Below, piece by piece: positions 37,588 to 47,832 of a DNA stretch of 64,000 nucleotides. The notes beneath the pieces were generated by a model. The model ran no database searches. It saw only the letters and a program-made list of their open reading frames with translations, and was not told where the DNA came from. Made by a program: the position numbers and the translations under genes. The stretch is from Rouxiella badensis (lineage in GTDB: Bacteria; Pseudomonadota; Gammaproteobacteria; Enterobacterales; Enterobacteriaceae): assembly GCF_002093665.1 (NCBI RefSeq), contig NZ_MRWE01000016.1, positions 1 through 64,000 of the forward strand, in the 5' to 3' direction. The stretch's first letter is position 1; every line of letters starts with the position of its first letter.

Positions 37588-39996
37588 ATGCCAAAACCGA
37601 CTTTCAAGCAGGACAGTTTTTTGGCGGCTTTGACTCGCCAGTGGCAAGCTTTCGGACTCACTTCAGCCCAGGATATGACCCAGCACCAGTGGTGGCACGC
37701 CGTGAGCGCCGCCGTAGCAGAGCAATTGCCGCCGCGACCCGACAGCGGTAAAGGCAGCAGTAAGGTTAAGCGCCACGTGAACTACATCTCGATGGAGTTT
37801 CTGGTCGGCCGCCTGACTGGCAATAATCTGATTAACCTGGGTTGGTACGATCAGGTCGCAAAAGCGCTCGAACAATATGATATTAATCTGACCAATCTGC
37901 TCGAAGAAGAGGTGGATCCTGCTTTAGGCAATGGCGGGTTGGGGCGACTTGCCGCCTGTTATCTCGACTCTATGGCCTCCGTCGGCCAACCGGCGATTGG
38001 TTATGGCCTGAATTACCAGTACGGCCTGTTTCGCCAGAGCTTCGTCGAAGGAAAACAGCATGAAGCGCCGGACGACTGGCATCGCAATGATTATCCTTGG
38101 TTCCGCCACAATAGCGCGCTTGCGGTTGACGTCGGCGTGGGCGGCAAGATAGTGAAAGGGGAAGGCGGAAAGTCTTACTGGAAGCCTGGTTTTAACCTGC
38201 GCGGCGAAGCCTGGGACCTGCCGGTCATCGGCTATAAAAATGGCGTGACTCAACCACTGCGCCTCTGGGAAGCGACCCACGTTCACCCGTTCGATCTCGA
38301 AAAATTCAATGACGGCAAATTCCTGCAGGCAGAACAGCAGGGGATTGACGCTGCCAAGCTGACTAAGGTGCTGTATCCTAACGATAACCATGAGGAAGGT
38401 AAACGCCTCAGGCTGATGCAGCAGTACTTTCAGTGTGCCTGTTCGGTCGCCGATATTTTACGCCGCCATCATTTCCTGGGCCGTAATATCCACGAACTGC
38501 CGGATTACGAGGTCATTCAGCTCAACGATACCCATCCGACCATTGGCATCCCGGAAATGCTGCGCGTGCTTATCGATGAACACCAGATGAGCTGGAACGA
38601 CGCCTGGCACATCACCAGCCGCACCTTCGCCTACACCAACCATACGTTAATGCCTGAGGCGCTGGAAACCTGGGATGAAAGGCTGGTACGCAGCCTATTG
38701 CCGCGCCACTTTGCGATTATCAAACAGATAAATGCCAACTTTAAGAAACTGGTCGACCAACACTGGCCGGGAGACGAGGCAGTATGGGCCAAACTGGCCG
38801 TGCATTACGATAAACAGGTCCGTATGGCAAACCTCTGCGTGGTGGCAGGTTTCGCGGTCAACGGCGTGGCGGCACTTCACTCGGATCTGGTGGTGAAAGA
38901 CCTGTTCCCGGAATATCACCAGCTGTGGCCGGAGAAATTCCACAACGTCACCAACGGTATTACCCCAAGACGCTGGCTCAAGCAGTGTAATCCCGAACTT
39001 TCAGCGCTGATTGACGAGACGCTGAAAACTGAATGGGTGACGGACTTAGACGCGTTGAAAGGGCTTGAAGCCAGCGTCAAGGACAAGAAATTCTGCAAAC
39101 GCTATCGACAGATCAAGTACGACAATAAGGTGCGTCTGGCTGAGTACGTTAAACATCATGTCGGGATTGAGCTTAATCCAGAGGCCATCTTCGACGTGCA
39201 AATTAAACGCCTGCACGAATACAAACGCCAGCACCTGAATCTGCTGCACATCATTCATCTTTATCACCAGATTCGCGCCAATCCGAAGCTCGACATTGTG
39301 CCCCGCGTGTTCTTGTTCGGCGCCAAGGCAGCCCCAGGCTACTATCTGGCGAAAAATATTATTTATGCGATCAATCAGGTCGCCGAGAAGATCAATAACG
39401 ATCCCCTGGTAGCTGACCGTATCAAGGTGGTGTTCATTCCGGATTATCGGGTTTCCGTGGCCGAGGTCATGATCCCCGCTGCGGACGTCTCAGAGCAGAT
39501 TTCGACTGCCGGTAAAGAGGCTTCGGGCACCGGTAATATGAAGTTGGCGCTGAATGGCGCATTGACCGTCGGCACGCTGGATGGCGCTAACGTTGAAATC
39601 GCCGAGCAGGTAGGCGACGAAAATATCTTCATCTTCGGTAACACGGTCGATGAAGTGAAGGCGCTGGTGAAAAAAGGCTACAAGCCGAAAACGTGGCTTA
39701 AAAAGGACAAAGGACTCAAAGCTATTCTTGATGAGCTGGCGAGCGGTTTCTACAGCAACGGCGACAAAAAAGCCTTCGAACCTCTGCTGCATAGCCTGCT
39801 CGACGGCGGCGATCCCTATCTGGTGCTGGCGGACTTCGCTGAATACTGCGAGGCTCAGGACAAGGTCGACAAGCTTTACCGCGACCGCGATGAATGGACA
39901 AAACGCACGGTGCTTAACACCGCGCGGGTCGGGATGTTCAGTTCAGACCGGTCGATTCGCGATTACCAGCAGCGCATTTGGCAGGCTAAACGTTAA
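37588..39996 (+). CDS. malP: Maltodextrin phosphorylase MalP
   Basis: This is an 802-residue GT35 phosphorylase that removes glucose 1-phosphate from maltodextrins. The pyridoxal phosphate lysine is in [14 protein letters not shown], and [19 protein letters not shown] is the phosphorylase signature. It is closer to E. coli MalP (797) than to GlgP, for example in the N-terminal [10 protein letters not shown] and the short region before [19 protein letters not shown] precedes the ATG. It forms an operon with malQ, nine bases downstream. Confidence 0.94.
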   Translation: MPKPTFKQDSFLAALTRQWQAFGLTSAQDMTQHQWWHAVSAAVAEQLPPRPDSGKGSSKVKRHVNYISMEFLVGRLTGNNLINLGWYDQVAKALEQYDINLTNLLEEEVDPALGNGGLGRLAACYLDSMASVGQPAIGYGLNYQYGLFRQSFVEGKQHEAPDDWHRNDYPWFRHNSALAVDVGVGGKIVKGEGGKSYWKPGFNLRGEAWDLPVIGYKNGVTQPLRLWEATHVHPFDLEKFNDGKFLQAEQQGIDAAKLTKVLYPNDNHEEGKRLRLMQQYFQCACSVADILRRHHFLGRNIHELPDYEVIQLNDTHPTIGIPEMLRVLIDEHQMSWNDAWHITSRTFAYTNHTLMPEALETWDERLVRSLLPRHFAIIKQINANFKKLVDQHWPGDEAVWAKLAVHYDKQVRMANLCVVAGFAVNGVAALHSDLVVKDLFPEYHQLWPEKFHNVTNGITPRRWLKQCNPELSALIDETLKTEWVTDLDALKGLEASVKDKKFCKRYRQIKYDNKVRLAEYVKHHVGIELNPEAIFDVQIKRLHEYKRQHLNLLHIIHLYHQIRANPKLDIVPRVFLFGAKAAPGYYLAKNIIYAINQVAEKINNDPLVADRIKVVFIPDYRVSVAEVMIPAADVSEQISTAGKEASGTGNMKLALNGALTVGTLDGANVEIAEQVGDENIFIFGNTVDEVKALVKKGYKPKTWLKKDKGLKAILDELASGFYSNGDKKAFEPLLHSLLDGGDPYLVLADFAEYCEAQDKVDKLYRDRDEWTKRTVLNTARVGMFSSDRSIRDYQQRIWQAKR

Positions 39997-40005
39997 GGAG
40001 CAAGC

Positions 40006-42081
40006 ATGCGGGGCGAGCAACTCGAACTGGCAGCAAAACGGGCTGGTATTCTGGACAGCTTTATCAATATGGTTGACGAGGTGCAATCCGTCTCTGCAGA
40101 GACCAAGCAGGCATTGTTAGAAGCGATGGGGCGCGACGAGCAGGAGCCTGACGTCGGCCCCCTTTCTCACGTGAAAGTGTTTATCGTTGGTGAGCCGGTC
40201 GATCTTTCCCCGCGCGGGGAAGGTCAGTATCGGTGGCAACTGACGCTGGAAAACGGCGATATCTCAGAAGGGACCGGCATTTTTGGCGAGTCTCTGGAGC
40301 TGGGCGACGACTACATGACCGGCTATCACCACCTCACCTTGAAGTGGGGAGAGGAGCAGTGGGGGTGTCGGATTATTGTTGCGCCGGAGCGTTGCTACGA
40401 GCCTGAGGCGTTGAAAAGCGGTGAGAAGCTTTGGGGCGCCTGCGTGCAACTTTACACCCTGCGTTCTGAAAATAACTGGGGAGTAGGCGATTTTGGCGAT
40501 CTGAAACAGATGGTTGAGCAATTGGGGCAGCGTGGCGGAGCCTTTGTGGGCCTCAACCCGATTCACGCGCTTTACCCGGCGAATCCTCTCAGCGCCAGCC
40601 CTTACAGCCCGTCTTCTCGCCGCTGGCTCAACGTAGTCTACGTTGACGTTAACGCGGTCGAGGAGTTCCAGCAGTCTGAGAGCGCCCAAAGCTGGTGGCA
40701 GTGTACCGCCACCCGTGATGCGCTAAAACAGGTGCGCAGCGTTGACTATGTCGATTACGTCGAGGTCATGCGGCTGAAAATCACCGCGCTCGAACTGGCG
40801 TGGCAGACGTTCCGGAGTATTCCCGAGGCCAGCCAGCGAAAGCGTGATTTCCGCGCTTTCGTCCTGCTGGGCGGAGAGAGCCTGAAGCAGCAAGCGGTGT
40901 TTGACGCCCTGCACGTGCACCTCAATCAGACGGCAGAAGGACAGTGGGGATGGCCGGTATGGCCGAAGCCTTATCGCGATCCTCATCACCCCGGGGTACA
41001 TGAATTTGTTGAACATTATTACGATGAGGTGGAGTTCTATCTCTGGTTGCAATGGCTGGCGCACGTGCAGTTTGCCTCATGCTATGAGGCCAGCCTCGCG
41101 CTCGAGATGCCGATCGGCCTTTATCGTGATTTAGCGGTAGGGGTGGCCGAAGGCGGTGCCGAAACCTGGTGTAATCGTTCTCTTTATTGCATGGGCGCGA
41201 CCGTCGGTGCTCCACCGGATATCCTTGGGCCGCAGGGGCAGAACTGGGGATTACCGCCGCTTGACCCTCACGTGATGCGTGCCAGAGCCTACCAGCCCTT
41301 CATCGATCTGCTGCGCAGCAATATGGGCGACTGCGGTGCGCTGCGTATCGACCACGTGATGGGGCTGCTTCGGCTGTGGTGGATCCCAAAAGACGAGCAC
41401 GCTGGATTTGGTGCCTACGTTAGCTATCCGCTGCGCGATCTTCTTGGCGTGCTGGCGTTAGAAAGCCAGCGCCACCAGTGCATGGTGATCGGTGAAGATC
41501 TGGGCACGGTGCCCAAGGAGATAGTCGCTAGCCTGCGTGACAGCGGGGTCTATTCCTACAAGGTGCTCTATTTTGAGCACGATAAAGACTTACACTACCG
41601 TGCGCCTGAAGACTATGTGGTACAGGCGATGGCGACTATCACCACCCACGACTTGCCGACGCTGCGCGGCTATTGGCAGGACGACGATTTAAGCCTGGGC
41701 GAGAAGCTGGGCATTTATCCCGATGAGGCAGTGCTGGCGCATCTGCGGCGCGAGCGAGCACTAACGCGACAGGCGTTGCTCGATGCTCTGCATCGTCATC
41801 ACTGTGTACCAAAAAGTTTGGGAACCCACGCTGAACGCATGCCGATGAGTCCGGCATTGAATCGCGGGCTACAGCGCTACGTGGCCGAAAGCGCGAGTGC
41901 TTTGCTCGGGCTACAGCCTGAAGACTGGCTGGATATGAATACGCCGGTCAACGTGCCCGGAACCAGTTCCGAATACCCGAATTGGCGCAGAAAGCTCACG
42001 ATGTCGCTCGAGGAGATGTTTGCCGATGAAAGGATTAATTTACTGCTGAAGGATGTGGACAAGCGGCGCAGAAGGGTATGA
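40006..42081 (+). CDS. malQ: 4-alpha-glucanotransferase MalQ
   Basis: This is a 691-residue GH77 amylomaltase that rearranges maltodextrins and so supplies substrate for MalP. The catalytic segments are ALRIDHVMGLLRLWWIP (nucleophile Asp), VIGEDLGTVP (acid/base Glu) and TTHDLPTLRGYW (third Asp). The length agrees with E. coli (694). A good AAGGAG precedes the ATG. A terminator follows directly. Confidence 0.95.
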   Translation: MRGEQLELAAKRAGILDSFINMVDEVQSVSAETKQALLEAMGRDEQEPDVGPLSHVKVFIVGEPVDLSPRGEGQYRWQLTLENGDISEGTGIFGESLELGDDYMTGYHHLTLKWGEEQWGCRIIVAPERCYEPEALKSGEKLWGACVQLYTLRSENNWGVGDFGDLKQMVEQLGQRGGAFVGLNPIHALYPANPLSASPYSPSSRRWLNVVYVDVNAVEEFQQSESAQSWWQCTATRDALKQVRSVDYVDYVEVMRLKITALELAWQTFRSIPEASQRKRDFRAFVLLGGESLKQQAVFDALHVHLNQTAEGQWGWPVWPKPYRDPHHPGVHEFVEHYYDEVEFYLWLQWLAHVQFASCYEASLALEMPIGLYRDLAVGVAEGGAETWCNRSLYCMGATVGAPPDILGPQGQNWGLPPLDPHVMRARAYQPFIDLLRSNMGDCGALRIDHVMGLLRLWWIPKDEHAGFGAYVSYPLRDLLGVLALESQRHQCMVIGEDLGTVPKEIVASLRDSGVYSYKVLYFEHDKDLHYRAPEDYVVQAMATITTHDLPTLRGYWQDDDLSLGEKLGIYPDEAVLAHLRRERALTRQALLDALHRHHCVPKSLGTHAERMPMSPALNRGLQRYVAESASALLGLQPEDWLDMNTPVNVPGTSSEYPNWRRKLTMSLEEMFADERINLLLKDVDKRRRRV

Positions 42082-42083
42082 AT

Positions 42084-42112
42084 CACCGTGCCAACGGGAG
42101 GCACGGTGTTTT
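42084..42112 (+). terminator. Rho-independent terminator after malQ
   Basis: CACCGTGCC (42084-42092) and GGCACGGTG (42100-42108) form a nine-pair stem with a seven-base loop, followed by TTTT. It lies between convergent malQ and nfuA. Confidence 0.88.
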
Positions 42113-42125
42113 GCAGCAAGATGAC

Positions 42126-42701
42126 TTAGTAGAAAGAGTGCTCGCCGCGCTGGTGCTCGGTCAGGTCGCGAACGCCTTTAAGCTCAGGGAAGGCCTGCAA
42201 CAGTTCTTTCTCGATACCGTCTTTCAGCGTCACGTCAATCATTGAACAGCCGTTACAGCCGCCGCCGAATTGCAGAACGGCGATACCGTCTTCGGTAATT
42301 TCCATCAGTGACACGCGGCCACCGTGGCTTGCCAGCTGCGGGTTAACCTGCGCCTGCAGGAGATATTCAACGCGTTCCATCAGAGGGGCATCGTCTGAAA
42401 CCTTGCGCATTTTGGCGTTAGGTGCCTTCAGGGTCAGCTGAGAGCCGAGCTGATCGGTCACGAAGTCGATTTCTGCTTCTTGCAGATAAGGTGCGCTAAG
42501 CTCATCAACGAAGGCTGACAGCCTTTCAAATTTTAGCTCGGTATCCGTGGATTCCACGGCATCGGGTGGGCAGTAAGAAACACCGCATTCGGCAGTAGGC
42601 GTACCTGGGTTAATCACGAATACGCGGATCTGGGTGCCTTCTTCCTGGTTTGCCAAAAGTTTGGCAAAGTGCTCTTGGGCAGCATCGGTAATAATGATCA
42701 T
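42126..42701 (-). CDS. nfuA: Fe/S biogenesis protein NfuA
   Basis: This is a 191-residue two-domain iron-sulfur carrier, the same length as in E. coli. The N-terminal half is a degenerate A-type domain ([10 protein letters not shown] keeps one cysteine). The C-terminal Nfu domain has the cluster ligands Cys149 and Cys152 in GGGCNGCSM. It delivers 4Fe-4S clusters under stress. It lies next to gntX, as in E. coli. Confidence 0.96.
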   Translation of the reverse strand: MIIITDAAQEHFAKLLANQEEGTQIRVFVINPGTPTAECGVSYCPPDAVESTDTELKFERLSAFVDELSAPYLQEAEIDFVTDQLGSQLTLKAPNAKMRKVSDDAPLMERVEYLLQAQVNPQLASHGGRVSLMEITEDGIAVLQFGGGCNGCSMIDVTLKDGIEKELLQAFPELKGVRDLTEHQRGEHSFY

Positions 42702-42760
42702 AGCATTGGCTCAATAGTTGACTACTCTAATTGGTCATAATACGCCCTTTAACAGACTGA

Positions 42761-43444
42761 CTACAAGGTGCGGCAAATGCACCAAACCTGTAATGAGGCA
42801 ATATTGTTTTTATTCAGTATCTTACTGACTTCGCTAATCGTGCTACCGGTTGTCACCACGTCATCTATTAGCGCGATATGCTTTCCCTCCAGGTCCTGTT
42901 TGCAGCAGAAAGCGCGCTTTAGGTTAAGTTTCCTTTCAGTTTCCGAAAGCTGTTGCTGGGGAGGCGTAGCGCGACACCTTTCAAGCGCATAGGGCAGATA
43001 TTCACAGCCGAGCCAGCGGGCAAGAGGGCGGGCCAGCAGTTCTGCCTGATTGTAGCCACGTTGCCGATGACGGTGTAAATGCAGAGGCACGCTGAGGATG
43101 GTGTTCGGCCTGACAACGTTGCCGTCTCGCCAGCGCTCCAGCCAGCGCAATAGCAGCAGCCTCGCCAGCGGTTCGGCCAACTCAGGAGTAGAGGAAAATT
43201 TCAGACGCAACAGCAGTGTGCTGAGCGGCGGCAGATAGACACCAGCAAAAATTAGCGACTGCCACGCGGGTGGCTTAATCAGGCAGCGGCCGCAGGATTG
43301 AAGCGCGCTTCCGCTCGGTAATCCACAGCGTGGGCAGCAAAGAGGGAGGGGCGGGAAGTGCCTGATACACAGGTTGCATAGGCCATGTCGGGCAATATGC
43401 AGCGGCTGCTGGCATAGCCAACAGCGGCTGGCAATGGTTAACAT
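42761..43444 (-). CDS. gntX: ComF-family phosphoribosyltransferase-like protein GntX
   Basis: This is a 227-residue ComF/GntX protein. Two zinc-ribbon-like pairs lie at the N-terminus (CWLCQQP, CPRCGLP, CGRCLIKPP), followed by a phosphoribosyltransferase fold with the PRPP-type loop IALIDDVVTTGSTI. It is needed for use of DNA as a carbon source in E. coli and for DNA uptake in competent bacteria. I chose the ATG at 43444, since the product then starts MLTIASRCWLC and has exactly the E. coli length. ATGs at 43456 and 43462 are possible and an AGGGA lies upstream of them. It is divergent from bioH. Confidence 0.9.
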   Translation of the reverse strand: MLTIASRCWLCQQPLHIARHGLCNLCIRHFPPLPLCCPRCGLPSGSALQSCGRCLIKPPAWQSLIFAGVYLPPLSTLLLRLKFSSTPELAEPLARLLLLRWLERWRDGNVVRPNTILSVPLHLHRHRQRGYNQAELLARPLARWLGCEYLPYALERCRATPPQQQLSETERKLNLKRAFCCKQDLEGKHIALIDDVVTTGSTISEVSKILNKNNIASLQVWCICRTL

Positions 43445-43549
43445 ACTCGCTATCATGACCATGATAATGAAATCATCCCTGATGAAATCGCCGAGCTGCC
43501 TCTCGCAGGTCGGCGCTGATTTTCGAACAACAGACATGGACACTACAGT

Positions 43550-44335
43550 ATGAATCGTCTCTATTGGCAGACTTTAGGTGAAGGATCGCGCGATATTGTG
43601 CTGCTTCACGGATGGGGACTGAACGCCGAAGTGTGGCGTTACATCGCTGAGCGATGGGCGCCGCATTTTCGCCTGCATCTGGTGGACTTACCCGGTTATG
43701 GCCGTAGTCAAGATTTCGGTGCGCTTTCGCTGGCGGAAATGACCGAGGTCGTGCTGGCACAGGCACCAAAAAAAGCGGTGTGGATGGGGTGGTCGCTTGG
43801 CGGGCTGGTGGCGAGTCAGGCTGCGTTAACAGCCCCAGAGCGAGTTGACGCATTGATTACCGTTTCTTCCTCACCGTGCTTTGCCGCACGCGATGACGAG
43901 CAGTGGCCGGGCATTCGTCATGAGGTGCTTCATGGCTTTCAGCAGCAGCTGAGCGAAGACTTTCAGCGCACGGTAGAACGTTTTCTGGCCCTGCAAACGC
44001 TAGGCAGTGAAAGCGCACGTCAGGACGCCAAACTGTTGAAGTCGATGGTGCTGAACTTGCCCATTCCTCCGGTTGAGGTTTTAGCAGGAGGGTTGGATAT
44101 TCTCAACCAGGAGGACCTGCGTTTAGCGCTAGCGTCACTTGAGATGCCGTTCCTGCGTATTTACGGGGCATTGGACGGTTTAGTGCCGCGTAAAATTGTG
44201 CCTCTGCTGGACGCCCGATGGCCAGATTCGCGTTCCGCCATCGTTGAAAAAGCCTCGCATGCGCCTTTTGTGTCACATCCTGATGCCTTCAGTGCATTAG
44301 TTACGGATTTTCTTGACGAAAATCATCTGATGTAA
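43550..44335 (+). CDS. bioH: Pimeloyl-ACP methyl ester carboxylesterase BioH
   Basis: This is a 261-residue alpha/beta hydrolase that frees pimeloyl-ACP from its methyl ester in biotin synthesis. The nucleophile Ser82 is in GWSLGG, the acid is in YGALDGLVP and the His in [12 protein letters not shown]-terminal [10 protein letters not shown] provides the oxyanion region. It is divergent from gntX, as in E. coli. No other bio genes are near, which is normal for enterobacteria. Confidence 0.95.
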   Translation: MNRLYWQTLGEGSRDIVLLHGWGLNAEVWRYIAERWAPHFRLHLVDLPGYGRSQDFGALSLAEMTEVVLAQAPKKAVWMGWSLGGLVASQAALTAPERVDALITVSSSPCFAARDDEQWPGIRHEVLHGFQQQLSEDFQRTVERFLALQTLGSESARQDAKLLKSMVLNLPIPPVEVLAGGLDILNQEDLRLALASLEMPFLRIYGALDGLVPRKIVPLLDARWPDSRSAIVEKASHAPFVSHPDAFSALVTDFLDENHLM

Positions 44336-44615
44336 CGTTTCAATTTCATACTCTAAAACAATGCGCCACTTCACAAAATAAAGGTTAAGTGGCGGGTCGT
44401 GACCTCTTTTATGGATAATTTCTCACGGTGATTAATACTCAATAAGGTAACGCCGGATGGTTGATGAAACGCGACTGTATGCGCTTTATCGGCGTCTGTG
44501 TCTCTGGGAGAGTTTGCGGTATTTGGGCGGGAAGTTCACTGCCGACGCAGAGGGTCTGGCGTGCGTTATCTTGACTGCTTTTAAAAATAATTCACCTAAT
44601 AAAAGAGGTAATGCC

Positions 44616-44885
44616 ATGAATTACAAGAAAATGGTTGTTGCTGCTCTGTTAGTGGGTACTTTCTCTGCCGGCGCGATGGCGGCCAAGGAAATCACCCGAG
44701 AAGATGCGCAGAAAAATAACTACACCAGTCTGGGCACCGTATCTATTGATAATGAGCAGACGGCGCCAATGGATGCGAAAAAGGCTATTTCTAAACTGGC
44801 CGATGAGAAGGGCGGTAAATATTTTGTTGTCATCTCTGCTGACACTGATAATAAAATCAGTGCGACGGCAGAAGTGTTTAAATAA
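44616..44885 (+). CDS. DUF1471 (YhcN/BhsA) family periplasmic protein
   Basis: The 89-residue product has a signal peptide (MNYKKMVVAALLVGTFSAGA, cleavage expected after AMA at residue 22) and a small mature domain of the DUF1471 family (YTSLGTVSID near residues 35-45, KADEKGGKYFVVIS-like region, ISATAEVFK at the end). Members respond to acid, oxidative or metal stress; the exact role here is unknown. The ATG at 44616 has AGAGG upstream. The same frame is open back to 44457, but that stretch has no signal peptide character. It sits in the place between bioH and feoB. The 280-base gap before it holds no recognised gene. Confidence 0.85.
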   Translation: MNYKKMVVAALLVGTFSAGAMAAKEITREDAQKNNYTSLGTVSIDNEQTAPMDAKKAISKLADEKGGKYFVVISADTDNKISATAEVFK

Positions 44886-44983
44886 CCGTCACCTCATCGA
44901 CATGAGGGTAGCTGTTTGCTTTACCCTCATGTCATAAACCTAACTCTGATGCTGATTTCAACGCCTGAATGTCATGAGTTTTT

Positions 44984-47329
44984 TTAAGATATTCCGCATT
45001 TTTTCCCTTCTGAACACCCTTTACAGCCACTTGATACCCGCGGTTTACTCACTGCGATGATGTCTGTCACCCTGTTCGAAACCCGGCTTTTTGAACGGCG
45101 TAATCCGATAAGAATAAAACCATTAACGACGATCACTGCGCCAATAATGGTCAGGCTTTGAAGAGGGTGTTCGGGGAGGGTTGCCGCCTGATAAAACAGC
45201 GTTGCCAGTGAGTAGGCAACGTTAAGTCCCCAGAGAATGGAGAACGCCATCCAGCTGCGGCTGGTTTCACGGGCGATGGCGCCCATCACCGAGACACAGG
45301 GCACATAGAGCAGCACGAAAATTAAATAGCTGTAGGCCGAGATGGCGGAGCCGAATTTGGCGCTCATTACGCCCATCGCGCTGGCGGCCATTTCACTGTC
45401 ACCTTTGCTGGCCTCGATAGGGTTCGCCAGTACGCTCAGGCTAAAGGTATCGACCAGACTCTGCCCGGTTTCACGCACGGCATTGCGCAGCGCGCTTGCA
45501 GGGTCATAGCTGTTGGCATCAAAGGGTTCTGACTTCATTCTGTCGGCGGTATACAGCGTGTTTAAGGTACCGACAACTACCTCTTTGGCGAGCGCGCCGG
45601 TGACCAGGCCGACCGTGGCCTGCCAGTTGTCAGCATGCACGCCTATAGGCGATAGCACCGGCGTCAGGACCTTGCTGACGCTTGCCAGCGCCGAGTCGTC
45701 AAGGCCGTCGGCCGCCCTGCCGCTCAGTGAGAAACTGTTTAGTGCACCAATAAATACGCAGGCAATGACGATAACGCCACCCGCACGCAGGATGAAGCCT
45801 TTTAGGCGCTGCCAGGTTTGTTTCAGCAAACTTTTCAACTGAGGAATGTGGTAAACGGGCAGCTCCATGATGAACGGCGAAGCCTCGCCGCGCATGAGGG
45901 TATGCTTCATGACCAGACCGGTCATGACGGCGACGGTGATTCCGAGCAGATAAAGAGAAAAGACCGCCGAAGCACCGTGTTGCCCAAAGAAGGTAGCAGA
46001 AAACACGGCAAAGATGGCGAGCCTTGCGCCGCAAGACATAAACGGTGCCATCATTACGGTCATCAGGCGCTCACGCGGGGCGTCGAGGGTGCGTGCGCCC
46101 ATAATCGACGGAACGTTACAGCCGAAACCGACAATCAGCGGCACAAAAGATTTGCCTGGCAGACCGAGCGACTGCATCAGTCGGTCCATAACGAATGCCG
46201 CGCGGGCCATGTATCCCGAGTCTTCGAGAAAGGAAAGAAACAGATACATCATGCCAATTTGTGGAATGAGCGGCATCACGGTGCTTATTCCACCGCCAAT
46301 GCCCTGCGCCAGAAACAGCGTGAGCCAGACCGGAAAATGCAGTGAATAGCCTATCCACTGAATGCCGTCGACAAATATCGTCGCTGAACCTATTTCAAAC
46401 AGCGGCTTCAGCGCGCCGCCGATGTTGATAGCCAGTACGAACATCAGGTACATCACCAGCAAAAAGAGGGGCACGCCGAGAAAGCGATTGAGGATGATTT
46501 TGTCCAATGCCTGCGTCAGCCTATGAGGCGAGCTCAGATGCGCGTTACTGGCGGCGGCACCTATCGCATTTATGGAGATGTAGCGTGCTTCGGCAATCGC
46601 CAGCGCGGGGTCAGCAACATTGGCCTCGACGAGAGTTTCCCGCACCTCAGGCAGTCGCGTGTTGGCATCACCGGCGTGCGTCGCGCTGTAGATATCGCCT
46701 TCGAGCATCTGTACCGCGAGCCAGTCACGTCTTTGATGCGGCAGATCGACAGGCATGGCTTCGGCCAAATTAACGATGGCATGCATCAGCGCCGGAGGAT
46801 AATTGACGCGCTGGAGTGGGAGCGCCTGTGGGAAGCCGTCTATCGCGGCTGTTAAATCCGCGATTCCGTCGGTGCGGGTTGAAACCAGAGGGACGACAGG
46901 GCAACCGAGGCGTGCAGAGAGCATCTTGATATCGATAGTGATGTTTTGTTTTTCGGCGATATCGAGCATGTTGAGCGCCACGATACAGGGAATACCTAGA
47001 TCGAGGATTTGTAGCGTCAGATAAAGATTTCTTTCAAGACTGGAGGCGTCGATAACGTTTATAAGCAGGTCGGCGTCGTTGCTTAATATGTAGTGGCAGG
47101 CAATCTGCTCGTCGAGCGAGGTCTGACTGGAGATAGTCGTCAGCGAATAAGTGCCGGGCAGGTCAACCAGTTTTACCCTGTGCTCGCCGGTCAGGAAATG
47201 GCCTTCCTTACGCTCAACCGTCACACCCGCCCAATTACCCACCCGCTGGCGTGAACCTGTAAGTTGGTTGAAAAGGGTGGTTTTACCCGAATTAGGGTTT
47301 CCAATCAGGCCTATTGTCATTGCTTTCAT
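44984..47329 (-). CDS. feoB: Ferrous iron transporter FeoB
   Basis: This is a 781-residue inner-membrane iron(II) transporter with an N-terminal G domain. G1 is GNPNSGKTTLF (near residues 8-18), G3 is DLPGTY, and G4 is NMLD. The membrane part carries the two gate motifs with GCNVPSIMGARTLD and MAPFMSCGARLAIFAV. The last residues are SGCKGCSEGKKCGIS, a cysteine cluster resembling the FeoC motif, and no feoC follows. The ATG at 47329 gives the family start MKAMTIGLIGNPN. It lies four bases after feoA in the same operon. Confidence 0.95.
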   Translation of the reverse strand: MKAMTIGLIGNPNSGKTTLFNQLTGSRQRVGNWAGVTVERKEGHFLTGEHRVKLVDLPGTYSLTTISSQTSLDEQIACHYILSNDADLLINVIDASSLERNLYLTLQILDLGIPCIVALNMLDIAEKQNITIDIKMLSARLGCPVVPLVSTRTDGIADLTAAIDGFPQALPLQRVNYPPALMHAIVNLAEAMPVDLPHQRRDWLAVQMLEGDIYSATHAGDANTRLPEVRETLVEANVADPALAIAEARYISINAIGAAASNAHLSSPHRLTQALDKIILNRFLGVPLFLLVMYLMFVLAINIGGALKPLFEIGSATIFVDGIQWIGYSLHFPVWLTLFLAQGIGGGISTVMPLIPQIGMMYLFLSFLEDSGYMARAAFVMDRLMQSLGLPGKSFVPLIVGFGCNVPSIMGARTLDAPRERLMTVMMAPFMSCGARLAIFAVFSATFFGQHGASAVFSLYLLGITVAVMTGLVMKHTLMRGEASPFIMELPVYHIPQLKSLLKQTWQRLKGFILRAGGVIVIACVFIGALNSFSLSGRAADGLDDSALASVSKVLTPVLSPIGVHADNWQATVGLVTGALAKEVVVGTLNTLYTADRMKSEPFDANSYDPASALRNAVRETGQSLVDTFSLSVLANPIEASKGDSEMAASAMGVMSAKFGSAISAYSYLIFVLLYVPCVSVMGAIARETSRSWMAFSILWGLNVAYSLATLFYQAATLPEHPLQSLTIIGAVIVVNGFILIGLRRSKSRVSNRVTDIIAVSKPRVSSGCKGCSEGKKCGIS

Positions 47330-47333
47330 GGCG

Positions 47334-47564
47334 TTATCTTTGCTCCTGCAGCTCGACATGCAGCAGCTGCAAATCTTTCTTGCGCACGATGAGGCAGGTA
47401 CGTCGGGTTTCTATCTGCATAGGGTCACCCAGCGGGGCGACGCGCAGCACGTTGAATTCGGAGCCAGGCAGCATGCCGAGCGACAGCAGTTTTTGCCGGT
47501 AGGCGGGGCTGATATCACGAGAGAAGCCGATGACTTTGTAGCAGCGCTGAGTCTGAAAGTGCAT
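47334..47564 (-). CDS. feoA: Ferrous iron transport protein FeoA
   Basis: This is a 76-residue cytoplasmic SH3-fold protein needed for FeoB activity. The sequence [26 protein letters not shown] and the [14 protein letters not shown] end match the family. It is the first gene of feoAB. A Fur box lies 70 bases upstream. Confidence 0.94.
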   Translation of the reverse strand: MHFQTQRCYKVIGFSRDISPAYRQKLLSLGMLPGSEFNVLRVAPLGDPMQIETRRTCLIVRKKDLQLLHVELQEQR

Positions 47565-47634
47565 GGTGAACCTCTGTAGTGTCCTTTGGGACCAAAGTTT
47601 TGCATCCTGTTTGCATAACTTATTGAACAGTAAG

Positions 47635-47653
47635 GCTAATAATAATCATTACT
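47635..47653 (-). promoter_or_regulatory. Fur box upstream of feoAB
   Basis: GCTAATAATAATCATTACT (plus-strand reading) matches the 19-base Fur consensus GATAATGATAATCATTATC at 15 positions. It lies in the feoA upstream region and indicates iron repression of feoAB. Confidence 0.8.
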
Positions 47654-47792
47654 GATTTGCGGAAGGGGTGAGGCAGTCCGGCAGCGAAGAATAGTTTCGG
47701 TGCGTGAGTATGCTAATCCTCAGGGGAAGGGCGTTTATTGATGTAGCTCAGGTTAAAAGGGGTAAGAAGGGGAAATTAAGGCAAAATAAGGG

Positions 47793-47824
47793 AAAAATAA
47801 GGGAGCAGGCGTATCGCTGCCCCC
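47793..47824 (-). terminator. Terminator after yhgF
   Basis: On the minus strand GGGGGCAG and CTGCTCCC pair with one mismatch around an eight-base loop, followed by TTATTTTT. It starts nine bases after the yhgF stop. Confidence 0.75.
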
Positions 47825-47832
47825 TATTCTGT

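Noticed and set aside
44457-44615. 53 further codons in frame before the DUF1471 start, with AAGGTAA before an ATG
   Set aside because: The family start with signal peptide and ribosome binding site is at 44616. The upstream stretch has no homology that I recognise and would bury the signal peptide inside the protein.
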